A stretch of 64,000 nt of DNA, taken from positions 10,744 to 74,743 of the forward strand of contig CALTTG010000017.1 of NCBI GenBank assembly GCA_943908475.1, written 5' to 3'. The DNA comes from an uncultured Burkholderiales bacterium (GTDB lineage Bacteria > Pseudomonadota > Gammaproteobacteria > Burkholderiales > Burkholderiaceae_C). This document shows, piece by piece, positions 10,701 to 17,539 of the stretch; position 1 is the first letter of the stretch; each line of letters begins with the position of its first letter. The notes beneath the pieces are model-generated. The model was not told the origin of the DNA. It ran no database searches and was given only the letters and a program-made list of their open reading frames with translations. A program made the translations under genes and the position numbers.

Positions 10701-11164
10701 GTCGGGAAGCCCAGGCGTGGGCCATCGAGGCGCGCAAATCTGGCCTGGATGTGCCGCGCCCTGACCAGCCTGAGGTCGAGGTGCCCAGCGTGCCGCTGGT
10801 CTTGGTGGTGGACGATTCGCTCACTGTGCGTCGCGTCACGCAGCGCCTGTTGACCCGTGAAGGCTACCGTGTCGTGCTGGCCAAGGACGGGCTGGATGCC
10901 CTGGAAAAAATGGCCGAAGAAACTCCCACCGTGGTGTTGTCGGACATTGAAATGCCTCGGATGGACGGTTTCGACCTGGTGCGCAACCTGCGTGGCGACG
11001 CCCGTTGGCGCGACATCCCCATCGTGATGATCACGTCGCGAATTGCGCAAAAACACCGGGACTACGCAGCAGAACTCGGTGTGAACCACTATTTGGGCAA
11101 ACCTTACAGCGAGGATGAACTCTTGAGCCTGGTGGCTGGCTACACTCGGGCCATGAACGCTTGA
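4715..11164 (+). CDS. chpA: Hybrid chemotaxis histidine kinase ChpA/PilL
   Basis: A 2149-residue CheA-type hybrid kinase controlling type IV pili. It has an N-terminal FimL/HPt-like region, then three recognisable phosphotransfer domains with His785 (FHTFKGSSRM), His1121 (AHSLAGNSGAVG) and His1376 (LHTFKGGARL). The dimerisation and HATPase domains follow (N box HLLRNCVTHGIE, G boxes DDGAGL and GRGIGMDVV, near 1725-1840), then a CheW domain and a C-terminal receiver with VVDDSLTVRR near 2029, Asp in LSDIEMPRMDG and Lys in LGKPY. Long acidic linkers separate the phosphotransfer domains. Pseudomonas ChpA is described with eight phosphotransfer-type domains, so this one may have fewer. The ATG at 4727 is an alternative start. 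Confidence 0.93.
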   Translation: MDHTMNASPMSDDLSALAWVYEEVKKSLETAQKSLQRCLKESVTTGFSDVDAVDPAVLRTARQQLHQGVGALELAGLTGGASLLRASEALVQRYVNRPQSLNEEGVKAIESASFALLDFMRRRLAGKTVSVMALFPQYEKLMELAGADLARPSDLWVQEWPAVSLDVPLSPPADTEARDADTRAVDVFEVSLLKLLKSGQASDAAPLVGLCADLAAGATARQAHRESATWVLACGFLQAIAEQRLPITVHVKRVLSALLSQLRKLAKGHVLLSDRLTHELLFFCAQAEPAAPEATDDASVLDQLRQAFRLESHRPIDLRQASLGRFDPSWVTQAIKRVVAAKDGWSAVSAGELIRLSGLNEQFALVSDSVRKLYEEGAELAQALTDTVSATVQSAQAPEPTLAMEVATSLLYLEASLDEGEFDHPDEFHRLNRLAERMRHAQAGQTPDPLEPWMEALYRKVSDRQTIGSVVQELRNTLGECEKSIDQFFRDPTQTPALLAVDGHLKSMKGVMGVLGLDPAAHAVTRMRQDVEALAQPEADLDAAAQQGVHDRLASNLSAVGFLVDMLGVQPNLVKSLFEFNPDSGVLAPIMGRVTSAAPEVDPVHVMARPAEKDSRERAHDVAESLAEHIGRDDASLPELSLELADLAQSPLVQEQPDLAASLAVAQEALERAAAAGDATSGPLADEAREARQEAAAALNDLAQAVVEPELPTLDVEPLPAMSETLVPQAPQTPAATGLEDDHEMREIFLEEAREVLVEARASLADMSAQPADIGAMTSLRRAFHTFKGSSRMVGLRDFGEAAWACEQLYNSCLASQAPATDELLGLSDEVLGELAQWIEDIAQGQDEGRSPQAIIEAADALRLEGRRVPLQAPSLPVEEADSVESLVLPDAPASSGELVFAADFTDTRASDVPTLELPELIELPLTDEVSLDDTPAAEPVVPEGLDQPTVIDEVSLDLSEGPMPAELSAELSGELTATQPAPLIGEVGDIEKLSLDLSDLDDPNVASLSEGTETPEVAEPMEVPEALEISDVPEPVTAPTLSVVVNDAPPSPTTEAAEPAEDLAADDQVKVIGDLRISIPLFNIFLNEADEQSRRLSTALSEWALECHQPVSDDVVALAHSLAGNSGAVGYKDLSMLSRHLEHALMKSQAAGAGDAAAAELFNEAADEIRRLLHQFAAGFLKSPPETLIERLEHFDAGLDVRVDTELVEDPEAGRSHLRLVHSNDDVSGESLGEPEVSQPPEVPAWSDLPEVEERLEVPEPTATSALDEVPADADAATQDDPATLPMPLGLPELKPFEPLPDATTLNLHAAATSDGVDLGEDGDIDVLDAIDPDLFPIFEEEAQELLPQLAADMRQWVSQPERMDLATACMRTLHTFKGGARLAGAMRLGELAHRMESVIERIVVREQAERPEIEALQSRADVLGDVFEALQRADLNDITEVPSSPQAVGISEPMAPVMAPVADIPLDVSSAPEGVADEQDVADLLIEVEAAASSGAELPSAPVPAPVMPIDWSALSGEFRPAAAQSAQEQQSAAMAVVRVKPRLLDRLVNHSGEVSITRTRLASQLTQMRTSVVDMTDNLDRLRQQLRDIELQAETQLSTRMEAARANQQEFDPLEFDRYTRFQELTRMMAESVNDVATVQRGLVRNLETAEDQLAAQSRLTRDLQDDLLRTRMVEFDGLADRLYRVVRQAAKETGKQARLDIVGGQTEVDRGVLDRMTGAFEHLLRNCVTHGIESPDVREAAGKAGMGSIVVAVRQDGNEVSIEFRDDGAGLNLDRIRDKAVALGLVASDAQPTEAELAQMIFQPGFSTAETVTELAGRGIGMDVVRSDVNAMGGRIETATAAGQGTSFKLVLPLTTAVTKVVMVRCGDLVASIPTNLIEIVRRARADEVDAAYASGQVAYADLTLPFFWFGALLQHSPRGAAEGRSLPIVIVRSAQQRVALHVDEVLGNQDVVVKNLGPQLSRVPGLAGMTLLASGAISLIYNPVALATVYGREAQAWAIEARKSGLDVPRPDQPEVEVPSVPLVLVVDDSLTVRRVTQRLLTREGYRVVLAKDGLDALEKMAEETPTVVLSDIEMPRMDGFDLVRNLRGDARWRDIPIVMITSRIAQKHRDYAAELGVNHYLGKPYSEDELLSLVAGYTRAMNA

Positions 11165-11177
11165 GACACACCATGCC

Positions 11178-12224
11178 ATGAGCAGCCAACAAGGCGCCAT
11201 TGAGCAACTGGTCGCCTTGACCAGCTTGCGTGACCGTGAGCAACTGGACCAGGGGCTTGCGCAGGCGCTTTGCAGGATCCTCTCCGCGCACTCGGCGGCG
11301 GTGTACCGAACCGTCCGGGATGCGCAGGGTGAGCGCCGGTGGTTCAAGTGCGCGTTGATCCGTCCGGGGCAAGCGCTCGAATGCGACCCCTCGTGGGCGG
11401 ATCTCGACCGCCTGCCCACGATGGCCGATGAGCCCCTGAAGCACCAGGTGCTGGACGATCCGTCGATGTTGCAAGTGCCCACCCAGCCGCCACTGCCGCC
11501 GGGGTGGCTCACCGTCATGCCCTTGATGTCCGACGATGTCGAGTACGGCGTGGTGGAGACGGTCACGGCCCACAGCCTCACCTCGCAAGAAGTGACGACC
11601 GTCTACACCTTGCTGCAGGTGTTTGACAACTTTCAGCGCCTGCTGGCTTCCAGCCAGCGAGACCCCTTGACGGGCTTGTTGAACCGCCAGACCTTTGACA
11701 CGTCCTTCCTGGCGGCCTCCTTGCCCCGGGAGATGCTGACGCCCGGCGAAACTGATCGCCGCCGCGTGGTCGGTGACCAATGGTGGCTGGGGGTGATCGA
11801 CATCGACTTTTTCAAGAAAGTCAATGATCGCTTTGGGCACCTCATCGGCGACGAGGTCCTGGTGCTGGTGGCGCGTTTGATGCGGCAGACCTTCCGACAC
11901 TACGATCGTCTGTTTCGCTTTGGTGGCGAAGAGTTCGTGGTCATGGTGCGTTGCCCTGAGGCCGACGGCGCCATGAAAGCCTTCGAGCGTTTTCGGTGCC
12001 GGGTGGCACAGTATCCCTTTCCGCAGGTCGGGCAGGTGACCATCAGCGTCGGCTTCACCTCGGTGCTGAGCAGCGACACACCGAGTGCCGCCTTTTCAAG
12101 GGCAGACGGTGCGGTCTACCAAGCCAAGCACCAAGGCCGAAACCGGGTGCTCAGCCATGCGGATCTGGTGCAGTCGGGCGCCGTGGTGGGCACGACCCAC
12201 GAGGGCGACGTCGAGCTGTTCTGA
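11178..12224 (+). CDS. Diguanylate cyclase (GGEEF), last gene of the Pil-Chp cluster
   Basis: A 348-residue protein with an N-terminal region of about 160 residues resembling a GAF sensor and a C-terminal GGDEF domain that makes cyclic di-GMP. The start of the domain reads RDPLTGLLNRQTF, the metal-binding segment IDIDFFKKVNDRFGH is intact, the active loop is GGEEF at 249-253, and an inhibitory I-site RxxD (RHYD, 240-243) sits five residues before it. All catalytic parts are therefore present. It begins 13 bp after chpA on the same strand, so co-transcription is likely. I see no membrane segment. Confidence 0.9.
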   Translation: MSSQQGAIEQLVALTSLRDREQLDQGLAQALCRILSAHSAAVYRTVRDAQGERRWFKCALIRPGQALECDPSWADLDRLPTMADEPLKHQVLDDPSMLQVPTQPPLPPGWLTVMPLMSDDVEYGVVETVTAHSLTSQEVTTVYTLLQVFDNFQRLLASSQRDPLTGLLNRQTFDTSFLAASLPREMLTPGETDRRRVVGDQWWLGVIDIDFFKKVNDRFGHLIGDEVLVLVARLMRQTFRHYDRLFRFGGEEFVVMVRCPEADGAMKAFERFRCRVAQYPFPQVGQVTISVGFTSVLSSDTPSAAFSRADGAVYQAKHQGRNRVLSHADLVQSGAVVGTTHEGDVELF

Positions 12225-12237
12225 CGGGGTTGGCCTG

Positions 12238-13719
12238 TCAGGCAGGCGCTTTCACCACGGCATAGCGCGCCAGGGTTTCCGCGCGCGCCAGGTCGTGCTG
12301 CACGATGGGCAGCGGGTAGTCTCGGCCCAGCACCACGTCGTCGGCAGCGGCCAGATCGGCCGGCCGAGCAAGCCAAGGCGCATGCAGGGCCTTGTCGGGC
12401 AGGCTCGCCAATTCGGGCACATAACGGCGGATGAACTTGCCTTGAGGGTCAAACTTTTCGCTTTGGCTCGTCGGGTTGAAGATGCGGAAATAAGGTTGTG
12501 CATCGCAGCCGCTGGAGGCGGCCCATTGCCAGCCACCGTTGTTGGCGGCCAGATCGAAATCCAGCAGTTTTTCCGCGAAATAGGCCTCGCCTCGGCGCCA
12601 GTCGAGCCCCAGGTCTTTGATCAGGAAACTGGCCACCACCATGCGCAAACGGTTGTGCATGTAGCCCGTCTGGTTGAGTTGGCGCATGGCCGCATCGACC
12701 AGGGGATAACCGGTTCGGCCCTCGCACCATGCCTTGAAGTGGGCGTCCGCCTCTTTGCCTTTGACCCATTTGATGCGGTCGTATTCTCGTTTGTAGGCGC
12801 CGCCCACCACATGCGGGTGATGGTGGAGGATCTGGTGATAAAAATCTCGCCAGATCAGCTCCGACAGCCACACGCGCGCGCCCTCTGAGCCTTCTTTCAT
12901 CCGCGCCCAGGCCAAGGACGCCAAGTGCCGGATGCTGATGGTGCCAAAGCGCAGGTGGGTCGACAGGTAGCTGGGGCCCTTGATGGCCGGGAAATCACGC
13001 TGCTCGTCGTAGCGGTCCATGCGTTCGAGGAAGTCATCGAGCAATTGCTCGGCGCCACTCATGCCCGCAGGCACTTTCAAGTCGTCCACCGCCTCGAAAC
13101 CGATCTCCTTCAAGGTCGGAACCCGATGTGCCCACAGGGGGGCTGTTGAGTCAAGAATGACCGCGAGTTGCGACGCATGTCGCGCCACCGGGTAGGGCTT
13201 GACGTAGAACGGCTCCAGCTTCTTGAGCCAGGCGTTCTTGTACGGGGTGAACACCCCGTAAGGTGTGTCATTGCCCGTGAGCACCTCATTTCGCTCGAAA
13301 ATGACATGGTCTTTCGACGTGAACAACGCCGCGCCCAGGTCACTGAGCTTGCCTCTCACCTGGGCGTCCCGGGCCAGGGCGTCAGGCTCGTCGTCGTGGT
13401 TGGCGTACACGGCCTGAACGCCCAGTTGGGCGGCCAGGCACGGGATTTCATGGCGCGCTGACCCGTGGCGCACGATCAGTCCGCTGCCCGCCGACAGGTC
13501 GGCCAGGCCCGCGTCGAGCTCTCGCAGGCTGTCGAGGATGAAGGCCACGCGTCGATCTTGTCGAGGAAGGGCGTCCAGGATGTCGGTGTCCAGCACGAAC
13601 ACGCACCAGACTTTCTTCGCATTTTTCAACGCGTGGTACAGGGCGGCATGGTCCGTGTGACGCAGGTCGCGTCGGAACCAGACCAAGGCGGCATCGATTC
13701 GATCGTTCATGTGGCTCAT
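12238..13719 (-). CDS. phrB: Deoxyribodipyrimidine photolyase
   Basis: A class I cyclobutane-pyrimidine-dimer photolyase of 493 residues that repairs UV damage using blue light and FAD. The N-terminal antenna-binding domain begins ALVWFRRDLRHTDHAAL. The FAD domain has the Trp-rich segment TGYPLVDAAMRQLNQTGYMHNR and the YFRIFNPTSQSEKFDPQGKFIRRYVPEL region, both hallmarks of the family. The ATG at 13719 and one three codons later are both possible. It is convergent with the diguanylate cyclase (13 bp between stops) and divergent from yqgE. Confidence 0.95.
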   Translation of the reverse strand: MSHMNDRIDAALVWFRRDLRHTDHAALYHALKNAKKVWCVFVLDTDILDALPRQDRRVAFILDSLRELDAGLADLSAGSGLIVRHGSARHEIPCLAAQLGVQAVYANHDDEPDALARDAQVRGKLSDLGAALFTSKDHVIFERNEVLTGNDTPYGVFTPYKNAWLKKLEPFYVKPYPVARHASQLAVILDSTAPLWAHRVPTLKEIGFEAVDDLKVPAGMSGAEQLLDDFLERMDRYDEQRDFPAIKGPSYLSTHLRFGTISIRHLASLAWARMKEGSEGARVWLSELIWRDFYHQILHHHPHVVGGAYKREYDRIKWVKGKEADAHFKAWCEGRTGYPLVDAAMRQLNQTGYMHNRLRMVVASFLIKDLGLDWRRGEAYFAEKLLDFDLAANNGGWQWAASSGCDAQPYFRIFNPTSQSEKFDPQGKFIRRYVPELASLPDKALHAPWLARPADLAAADDVVLGRDYPLPIVQHDLARAETLARYAVVKAPA

Positions 13720-13757
13720 TCGACGGGATTGGGGCGGCAGGGTCATCGTGGCGCGAC

Positions 13758-13763
13758 TAAAAT
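13758..13763 (+). promoter_or_regulatory. Putative -10 element placing the transcription start at the yqgE start codon
   Basis: TAAAAT ends seven bases before the yqgE ATG at 13771. If it is used, transcription would begin at or next to the ATG, giving a leaderless message. No clear -35 hexamer is visible, and no ribosome site precedes the ATG. Confidence 0.4.
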
Positions 13764-13770
13764 CTCGCCC

Positions 13771-14352
13771 ATGTCTGAACAAGCACCGATCAACCTCACC
13801 AACCAGTTCCTGATTGCCATGCCGGGCATGACCGATGGCAATTTCGCAGGCACCGTGGTGTACATGTGTGAGCATACCGAACGTGGTGCCTTGGGGCTGG
13901 TCATCAACCGTCCCGTGGAAATCGATGTCCGTGGCTTGTTTGAAAAAGTGAACCTCACGCTGGAGCGTGAAGACCTTTTGTCCACCCCTGTGTACCTCGG
14001 TGGCCCCGTGCAGACCGAACGCGGCTTCGTGCTGCATGAGCAACTCGACGAAGAGGGCGGCCACTACAACTCCAGCCTCAAAATCGAGGGGGGCTTGGAG
14101 ATGACCACCTCGCGCGATGTGCTGGAGGCCATGTCCAACGGAGCCGGTCCCCGCAAGGTGTTGATCAGCCTGGGCTATTCAGGCTGGAGCGCGGGGCAGC
14201 TGGAAGATGAGCTGTCTCGCAATGGCTGGCTCACCGTGCCCGCCACCCGGGAAATCATCTTCGACACCCCGGTGGAGGAGCGTTATGACCGTGCCCTGTC
14301 ATTGCTCGGCATCGACCGCAGCGTGCTGTCCGCCGAGGCGGGTCACGCATGA
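13771..14352 (+). CDS. yqgE: YqgE/AlgH family protein (UPF0301)
   Basis: A 193-residue cytoplasmic protein of the YqgE/AlgH family, biochemical role unknown. Family landmarks are FLIAMPGMTDGNFAGTVVY near the N-terminus, GALGLVINRP, VYLGGPV and LISLGYSGWSAGQLEDEL. It overlaps ruvX by four bases (ATGA), the usual arrangement in Proteobacteria, and heads the ruvX-pyrR-pyrB-pyrC' transcription unit. Confidence 0.93.
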   Translation: MSEQAPINLTNQFLIAMPGMTDGNFAGTVVYMCEHTERGALGLVINRPVEIDVRGLFEKVNLTLEREDLLSTPVYLGGPVQTERGFVLHEQLDEEGGHYNSSLKIEGGLEMTTSRDVLEAMSNGAGPRKVLISLGYSGWSAGQLEDELSRNGWLTVPATREIIFDTPVEERYDRALSLLGIDRSVLSAEAGHA

Positions 14353-14732
14353 CCCAGACCTTGCTGGCGTTTGACTATGGCCGTCGTCGGGTGGGCGTGG
14401 CATGCGGCAACACCTTGCTGCGCCAAGCCTCGCCTCTGCGCACCATTGCGCTGGAGGGTGATGCCCGTTTTGCCCAGATCCGAAAGCTGATCGATGAATG
14501 GCGTCCCGATGCCCTGGTGGTGGGTGTGCCCTTCCACCCCGATGGCGCTGAGCATGAAGTGACCCTGCAAGCCCGCCGATTTGCGCGGCAGCTGCACGGC
14601 CGCTTCAACCTCAAGGTGCACGAGGTCGATGAGCGTTACTCCAGCGTGGAGGCCGAACGAGACGACCCAGATGACCTGGACGCCGCCTCGGCCGCCGTGA
14701 TCTTGCAACAGTATTTCAACGAACACCCATGA
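14349..14732 (+). CDS. ruvX: Putative pre-16S rRNA nuclease / Holliday junction resolvase-like RuvX (YqgF)
   Basis: A 127-residue RNase H-fold protein thought to process the 5' end of 16S rRNA. The active-site motifs are LAFDYGRRRVGVACG (first Asp), VVGVPFHPDG, and VDERYSSVEAE (Glu/Asp in the second half). The length is normal for the family. It overlaps yqgE and pyrR by four bases each, indicating translational coupling. Confidence 0.93.
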   Translation: MTQTLLAFDYGRRRVGVACGNTLLRQASPLRTIALEGDARFAQIRKLIDEWRPDALVVGVPFHPDGAEHEVTLQARRFARQLHGRFNLKVHEVDERYSSVEAERDDPDDLDAASAAVILQQYFNEHP

Positions 14733-15241
14733 GCCCCAACCAAGCCTCATTGCGCCTGGACGCCGAGCAGCTGTACGACGTGCTGCTTCAAGGTGTTCGG
14801 CGTTTGGTGCAGCCCGATTCCGCCCTGGTGGGCGTGTGGTCCGGCGGTGCCTGGCTGGCCGAGCGTCTGCGCACTGACCTCGGCTTGAGCGAACCCCACG
14901 GTTGCATTTCTTCGGCTTTGCACCGAGATGACTTCTCACGCCGCGGCATGGCCGCCTCGCGCGATGCCACGCACCTGCCCTTCGAGATCGAAGGACGTCA
15001 CATCCTGCTGATCGACGATGTGCTCTACACCGGCCGCACCACCCGTGCGGTCATCAATGAACTGTTCGATTACGGTCGCCCAGCCAGCGTCACGCTGGTG
15101 GTGCTGGTGGACCGTGGCGGTCGCCAGTTGCCCATCGAGCCGGCCTTCTCGGCCGCTCGCATCACGCTGCCCGCCGAAGAACGTGTGTCCCTCGGTCGCG
15201 ACGACCAGGGCCAGCTGACTTTCCATTTCGAGAGGGTTTGA
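14729..15241 (+). CDS. pyrR: Bifunctional pyr operon regulator / uracil phosphoribosyltransferase PyrR
   Basis: A 170-residue type I phosphoribosyltransferase. The PRPP-binding motif HILLIDDVLYTGRTTRA is intact and the flanking regions fit PyrR. In Gram-positive bacteria it binds pyr mRNA; in Proteobacteria the regulatory role is uncertain and the uracil salvage activity may be its main job. It sits directly before pyrB, whose ATG overlaps the pyrR stop by one base. Confidence 0.92.
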   Translation: MSPNQASLRLDAEQLYDVLLQGVRRLVQPDSALVGVWSGGAWLAERLRTDLGLSEPHGCISSALHRDDFSRRGMAASRDATHLPFEIEGRHILLIDDVLYTGRTTRAVINELFDYGRPASVTLVVLVDRGGRQLPIEPAFSAARITLPAEERVSLGRDDQGQLTFHFERV

Positions 15242-16200
15242 TGCAACGACGCAACCCCCAGCTCAACAAAAACGGCGAGCTGATTCACCTGTTGACCACA
15301 GAAGGTCTGCCGCGTGACGTGCTCACGCAAATTCTGGACACGGCCGGACAGTTCGTGTCGGTCAATGACCGCGAGGTCAAGAAGATCCCGCTGTTGCGTG
15401 GCAAGAGCGTGTTCAACCTGTTCTTCGAAAACAGCACGCGGACCCGCACCACCTTCGAGATCGCGGCCAAGCGCCTGAGCGCCGACGTGATCAACCTGGA
15501 CATCGCGCGCTCGTCGGCCTCCAAGGGTGAAAGCCTGTTGGACACCATCGCCAACCTGAGCGCCATGCATGCCGACATGTTCGTGGTGCGTCACAGTGAG
15601 TCGGGTGCGCCTTACTTGATTGCCCAGCACTGCGCACCGCATGTGCACGTGGTCAACGCCGGTGACGGCCGCCACGCGCACCCCACGCAGGCCTTGCTGG
15701 ACATGTACACCATCCGGCACTACAAGAAAGACTTCACCAACCTGACGGTGGCCATCGTGGGCGACATCGTGCACTCGCGCGTGGCCCGCTCCAACATCCA
15801 TGCGCTGACCACCCTGGGCGTGCCCGAAGTGCGCGTGGTGGGTCCGCGCACCCTGGTGCCCGGCGACCTGCGCGAGATGGGCGTTCGCGTGTGTCACAGC
15901 ATGGAAGAGGGCATCCGGGATGCCGACGTCATCATCATGCTGCGCCTGCAGAACGAGCGCATGGCCGGCGGCATGTTGCCCAGCTCGGGTGAGTTTTTCA
16001 AAGAATTTGGCCTGACGCCTGCCAAGCTGGCGTTGGCGAAGCCGGACGCCATCGTGATGCACCCCGGCCCCATCAACCGTGGCGTCGAAATTGACTCGGC
16101 CGTGGCCGATGGTGCGCAAAGCGTGATCCTGCCCCAGGTCACATTTGGCATTGCGGTCCGGATGGCCGTGATGTCCATCATCGCGGGGAATGACGCATGA
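15241..16200 (+). CDS. pyrB: Aspartate carbamoyltransferase catalytic subunit
   Basis: Condenses carbamoyl phosphate and aspartate in the second step of UMP synthesis. The protein has 319 residues. The carbamoyl-phosphate site FFENSTRTRTTFE and the motif HPTQALLDMYTI are present, as is the aspartate-side loop MLRLQNERM. No pyrI regulatory-subunit gene follows. The downstream gene encodes an inactive dihydroorotase homologue, which fits the class A ATCase known from Pseudomonas, a dodecamer of PyrB with PyrC'. A TTG one codon upstream is a less likely start. Confidence 0.95.
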   Translation: MQRRNPQLNKNGELIHLLTTEGLPRDVLTQILDTAGQFVSVNDREVKKIPLLRGKSVFNLFFENSTRTRTTFEIAAKRLSADVINLDIARSSASKGESLLDTIANLSAMHADMFVVRHSESGAPYLIAQHCAPHVHVVNAGDGRHAHPTQALLDMYTIRHYKKDFTNLTVAIVGDIVHSRVARSNIHALTTLGVPEVRVVGPRTLVPGDLREMGVRVCHSMEEGIRDADVIIMLRLQNERMAGGMLPSSGEFFKEFGLTPAKLALAKPDAIVMHPGPINRGVEIDSAVADGAQSVILPQVTFGIAVRMAVMSIIAGNDA

Positions 16201-17525
16201 AGATCCTCATCAAGAACGGCCGTGTGATCGACCCGGCCAGTGGCCTGGACGTGCAGGGTGATCTCGCCATCGCCACGGGTCGCATCGTGGCCATCGGGCA
16301 GGTCAATGCCGATTTCGTGGCCGACCGAGTCATCGACGCCTCAGGGTGCATCGTTGCCCCCGGCTTGGTGGACCTGGCCGTGCGCTTGCGCGAGCCCGGC
16401 CACGAGCACGAGGGGATGCTGGAAAGCGAACTGGCTGCCGCCGCGGCGGGGGGCGTGACCAGCGTGGTCTGCCTGCCCGACACCGACCCCACACTCGATG
16501 AACCCGGCCTGGTCGAGATGCTCAAGCTGCGCGCGCGCAAGCTCAGCCGTTGCCGTTTGTTCCCTTTGGGGGCACTCACGCGTGGTCTCAAGGGTGAGAC
16601 CCTCACCGAGATGGCCGAGTTGCATGAAGCGGGCTGCGTGGGTTATTCGCAGGCTGAGGTGCCGGTGAAAGACACACAAGTGCTGCAGCGCGCCATGCAG
16701 TACGCCGCCACATTCGGCTACACGGTTTGGCTGCGCCCCCAGGATGCCTGGTTGGGCAAAGGCATTGCCGCCAGCGGCGCGGTGGCCACACGTTTGGGCC
16801 TGTCGGGTGTCCCGGTGGCGGCCGAGACCATCGCCCTCAACACCATCGTGGAGCTGGCCCGTGCCACGGGCGCGCGCGTTCACCTGTGCCGCATCTCCAG
16901 CGCCGCAGGCATCGACATCCTGCGTCAGGCCAAGGCATCGGGCTTGCCTCTCACGGCCGACGTCAGCATCAATTCCCTGATGCTGACCGATGTCGACATC
17001 GGCTACTTCAACTCCGCGATGCGCGTCACGCCGCCGTTGCGCCAGGGGCGCGACCGCGATGCGTTGCAGGCAGCCTTGGCCGATGGCACCCTCGATGCGC
17101 TCGTCTCCGACCACACCCCCGTCAGCGAAGACGAAAAACTGCTGCCGTTTGGCGAAGCCACCCCGGGTGCCACCGGCTTGGAACTGCTGCTCAGCCTGTC
17201 CCTCAAAGCCGCTGGATTGACGGCTGGCGAGGCCTCGGCGCTCGACGGTGCACAACTTCAGCGAGCCTTGGCTTGCGTCACCCTGGGGCCCGTCAAGGTG
17301 CTGGGCGACGCCATTGGGTCGCTGGCGTCCAGCGCCGGGCGGATCGTGCAAGGCGGTGTGGCCGACCTGTGCGTGTTCGACCCCAACGTGAGTTGGCGTG
17401 TTCAGCCCGATGCGCTGGTCAGTCAAGGCAAGCACACGCCTTTCGCCTACGACTGCACAGGCATGGCGTTGCCGGGCCGTGTGAAGGTCACCTTGGTGGC
17501 GGGTCAAGTGGCCCACGAGGCCTGA
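16197..17525 (+). CDS. pyrX: Dihydroorotase-like protein PyrC' (PyrX), probably non-catalytic
   Basis: A 442-residue amidohydrolase-fold protein similar to dihydroorotase throughout. The zinc-binding His-x-His of active enzymes is missing: the strand reads GLVDLAVRLREPG, with Ala61 and Arg63 where the two His belong. Later metal His positions are also changed (VHLCRISS where active enzymes have CHVS or AHLS; VSINSLMLTD where they have a His after Pro). The Asp of SDHTP is kept. Such proteins serve as the structural partner of PyrB in class A ATCase. It overlaps pyrB by four bases (ATGA). A functional pyrC must lie elsewhere if the cell makes pyrimidines. Confidence 0.9.
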   Translation: MKILIKNGRVIDPASGLDVQGDLAIATGRIVAIGQVNADFVADRVIDASGCIVAPGLVDLAVRLREPGHEHEGMLESELAAAAAGGVTSVVCLPDTDPTLDEPGLVEMLKLRARKLSRCRLFPLGALTRGLKGETLTEMAELHEAGCVGYSQAEVPVKDTQVLQRAMQYAATFGYTVWLRPQDAWLGKGIAASGAVATRLGLSGVPVAAETIALNTIVELARATGARVHLCRISSAAGIDILRQAKASGLPLTADVSINSLMLTDVDIGYFNSAMRVTPPLRQGRDRDALQAALADGTLDALVSDHTPVSEDEKLLPFGEATPGATGLELLLSLSLKAAGLTAGEASALDGAQLQRALACVTLGPVKVLGDAIGSLASSAGRIVQGGVADLCVFDPNVSWRVQPDALVSQGKHTPFAYDCTGMALPGRVKVTLVAGQVAHEA

Positions 17526-17539
17526 TCTCGGGCTGGCCC

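Noticed and set aside
16727..17539. Upstream extension of the acyltransferase frame by 271 codons
   Set aside because: This stretch lies in another frame of pyrC' and has no acyltransferase features; the GTG at 17540 gives the full family length.
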